From positions 1 to 5,419 of the forward strand of contig VSOA01000259.1 in NCBI GenBank assembly GCA_009774585.1: a stretch of 5,419 nt of DNA. Direction: 5' to 3'. Position 1 is the stretch's first letter. Each line of letters begins with the position of its first letter. Positions 5,174 to 5,419 of the stretch are shown here, one piece after another. The translations under genes were made by a program, and so were the position numbers. Origin of the DNA: Lachnospiraceae bacterium. GTDB lineage: Bacteria > Bacillota > Clostridia > Lachnospirales > Lachnospiraceae. The notes beneath the pieces are model-generated. The model saw only the letters and a program-made list of their open reading frames with translations, searched no databases and had not been told where the DNA came from.

Positions 5174-5419
5174 ATGTCCGTACGCATTAAAAATATGACC
5201 GACGGCAAGCCAGCCGCTTTGATTTTCACATTCGCACTGCCGCTTATGATCGGTAATGTCTTCCAGCAGCTCTACACTGTCGTCGATACGATGGTCGTGG
5301 GAAAAGGTCTTGGGGTGAGCGCTCTTGCCGCTCTTGGCGCCGCTGACTGGATGAACTGGCTGATGCTGGGTATCATTAAAGGTATCACGCAGGGATTCGG
5401 CATTCTTATGGAGCAGTAA
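5174..5419 (+). CDS. MATE-family multidrug efflux transporter, N-terminal fragment with early stop
   Basis: The 81 residues match the N-terminus of MATE-family Na+- or H+-coupled multidrug exporters: F-A-L-P-L-M-I-G-N then Q-Q-L-Y-T-V-V-D-T-M-V-V-G (TM1, about 14-43), followed by A-L-A-A-L-G-A-A-D-W-M-N-W and G-I-T-Q-G-F-G-I-L-M (TM2 region, about 50-79). Full-length members are about 440-460 residues. Here the frame meets TAA straight after E-Q, where relatives continue with something like x-F-G-A. The fragment would contain only about two of twelve helices and could not transport alone. This is therefore probably a pseudogene by nonsense mutation or frameshift, or a sequencing error; the window ends exactly at the stop, so downstream sequence cannot be checked. 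The ATG at 5174 is chosen because GAGG lies 8 nt upstream. The in-frame ATG at 5114 has no ribosome binding site and would add 20 polar residues not typical of the family. Confidence 0.85.
   Translation: MSVRIKNMTDGKPAALIFTFALPLMIGNVFQQLYTVVDTMVVGKGLGVSALAALGAADWMNWLMLGIIKGITQGFGILMEQ

Overview
The window looks like chromosomal DNA from a low-to-moderate G+C Firmicute, most likely a gut-type Clostridia of the Lachnospiraceae. The reasons are the seven-helix GHKL kinase with an R-H-D-V-R-H-H box, the Lachnospiraceae-style chemoreceptor ending in F-K-V, the strong AGGAGG-like ribosome binding sites, and AT-rich intergenic DNA. The taxonomic call is an inference from protein style; there is no rRNA or other marker gene here.

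Layout, right to left, because most genes lie on the minus strand. (1) 5174-5419, plus strand: the first 81 codons of a MATE-family efflux transporter, ended by an in-frame TAA that is also the last codon of the window. (2) 4802-5173: a divergent regulatory region with a good promoter for each flanking gene, four copies of a TTACATAA(T/C) motif in two divergent pairs, a perfect 12-bp inverted repeat, and a 5' leader hairpin containing a tiny upstream ORF. (3) 3713-4801, minus: a secreted protein built from four gap-free 64-residue repeats of unknown function. (4) 3636-3671: a strong intrinsic terminator closing that transcription unit, followed by a candidate chemoreceptor promoter region with repeated TTTGCA elements. 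(5) 1480-3489, minus: a methyl-accepting chemotaxis protein whose dCache sensor carries the amino-acid-binding signature with PctA-like spacing. (6) 84-1433, minus: a GHKL (AgrC-like, HPK10-type) sensor histidine kinase, 46 bp after the chemoreceptor with no terminator between, so probably cotranscribed. (7) 1-83: the start of the next minus-strand region, holding a 12-codon ORF with a strong ribosome binding site.

Together, the chemoreceptor and kinase form a plausible two-gene sensory operon: one protein sensing an extracellular ligand (probably an amino acid) and feeding CheA, and one sensing through its membrane helices and signalling to a response regulator that is not in this window. 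The secreted repeat protein is a separate, probably regulated unit that shares its upstream regulatory region with the MATE gene. No CRISPR array, tRNA, rRNA, insertion sequence or phage gene was seen.
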